Source: Candidatus Reconcilbacillus cellulovorans (GTDB lineage Bacteria; Bacillota; Bacilli; Paenibacillales; Reconciliibacillaceae). Taken from it: a DNA stretch of 33,031 bases. Below the pieces are notes generated by a model that saw nothing but the letters and a program-made list of their open reading frames with translations, was not told the origin of the DNA and searched no databases. This document shows, piece by piece, positions 32,788 through 33,031 of the stretch. The stretch lies in the NCBI GenBank assembly GCA_002507565.1, contig MOXJ01000031.1, positions 1-33,031 of the forward strand. Direction: 5' to 3'. Position 1 is the first letter of the stretch. Each line of letters opens with the position of its first letter. The position numbers were made by a program, and so were the translations under genes.

Positions 32788-32955
32788 CCAAAAACATTCA
32801 ATATTCTGGATCCTTTTTCACTGGCGGAAGGCGACATCGACCTGACGTCGGTTCGGCTGGCGCTGGGATTGATGTGGCCGGAGTAGGAGGCGACGTTTAC
32901 GCGGGTCAAAAGCCGGTTTGCGGCGGTGATGAGCGAGCGTGTAAAGTTTAAGTAG
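32788..32955 (+). pseudogene. possible degraded coding sequence with two in-frame TAG codons
   Basis: The frame beginning at 32788 reads PKTFNILDPFSLAEGDIDLT, then SVRLALGLMWPE, a TAG at 32884-32886, EATFTRVKSRFAAVMSERVKFK, a TAG at 32953-32955, and GMPLAGFSGAES. The residue composition and third-position GC look like real coding, but the stops are in frame and there is no clear start. I do not recognise the protein. The opposite strand (33011-32778) is also open for 77 codons but with a less protein-like text. This may be a decayed gene or chance. Confidence 0.22.
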
Positions 32956-33031
32956 GGGATGCCCTTGGCAGGATTTTCGGGGGCGGAAAGCGAAGAGACC
33001 TCACATCCCAAATCCCAAAAAGGAAGCCGCG

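Overview
The window is GC-rich DNA from a Gram-positive, spore-forming bacterium of Firmicutes type. I would place it near the high-GC Paenibacillaceae (Thermobacillus, Cohnella or Paenibacillus relatives). This placement is inferred from the protein families, the strong AAGGAGG-type ribosome sites, the sigmaA-like promoters and the B. subtilis-like yheA/B/C/D and mntABCD gene sets; no rRNA or tRNA is present to confirm it. I saw no tRNA, rRNA, CRISPR array, complete insertion sequence or prophage.

Left edge (1-3345, minus strand): a translationally coupled operon reads MFS transporter, DUF4143 ATPase, GNAT acetyltransferase, then the start of a RibD/DHFR-like reductase. Only the transporter is intact. 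The three genes after it each carry a disruption, so the operon is decaying or the local sequence contains errors. 3346-6822 (plus): a one-TM protein, a HAD hydrolase and a class B penicillin-binding protein. These end in a hairpin that overlaps the 3' end of a converging bactofilin gene. 6778-8313 (minus): an M23 murein endopeptidase and a bactofilin, with a strong hairpin in the leader.

8339-16170 (minus): a glycogen operon, glgB-glgC-glgD-glgA followed by a GH15 glucoamylase-like gene in the place where glgP usually stands. It has a good promoter and a terminator. 16242-19956 (plus): mntABCD, a manganese/zinc ABC importer with a TroA-type binding protein. 19949-22442 (minus): a GT4 glycosyltransferase, then a sugar-isomerase-like TIM barrel tightly coupled to a membrane-anchored cytochrome c. 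22497-23904 (plus): an ECF sigma factor and its zinc-binding, RskA-like anti-sigma factor.

23919-30125 (minus): the most striking part, five consecutive ATP-grasp genes of the YheC/YheD spore-coat family. They alternate between long YheD-like and short YheC-like forms, mostly with ATGA overlaps, behind a promoter candidate that resembles mother-cell sigma sites. Diverging from them (30220-31791) are yheB (DUF445) and yheA (YlbF family), so the whole yhe neighbourhood of Bacillus is present but the ATP-grasp part is expanded. The right edge holds a small helical protein, a stand-alone LytTR regulator, several short repeats and an outward-facing promoter in front of a stretch that looks like a degraded coding sequence.
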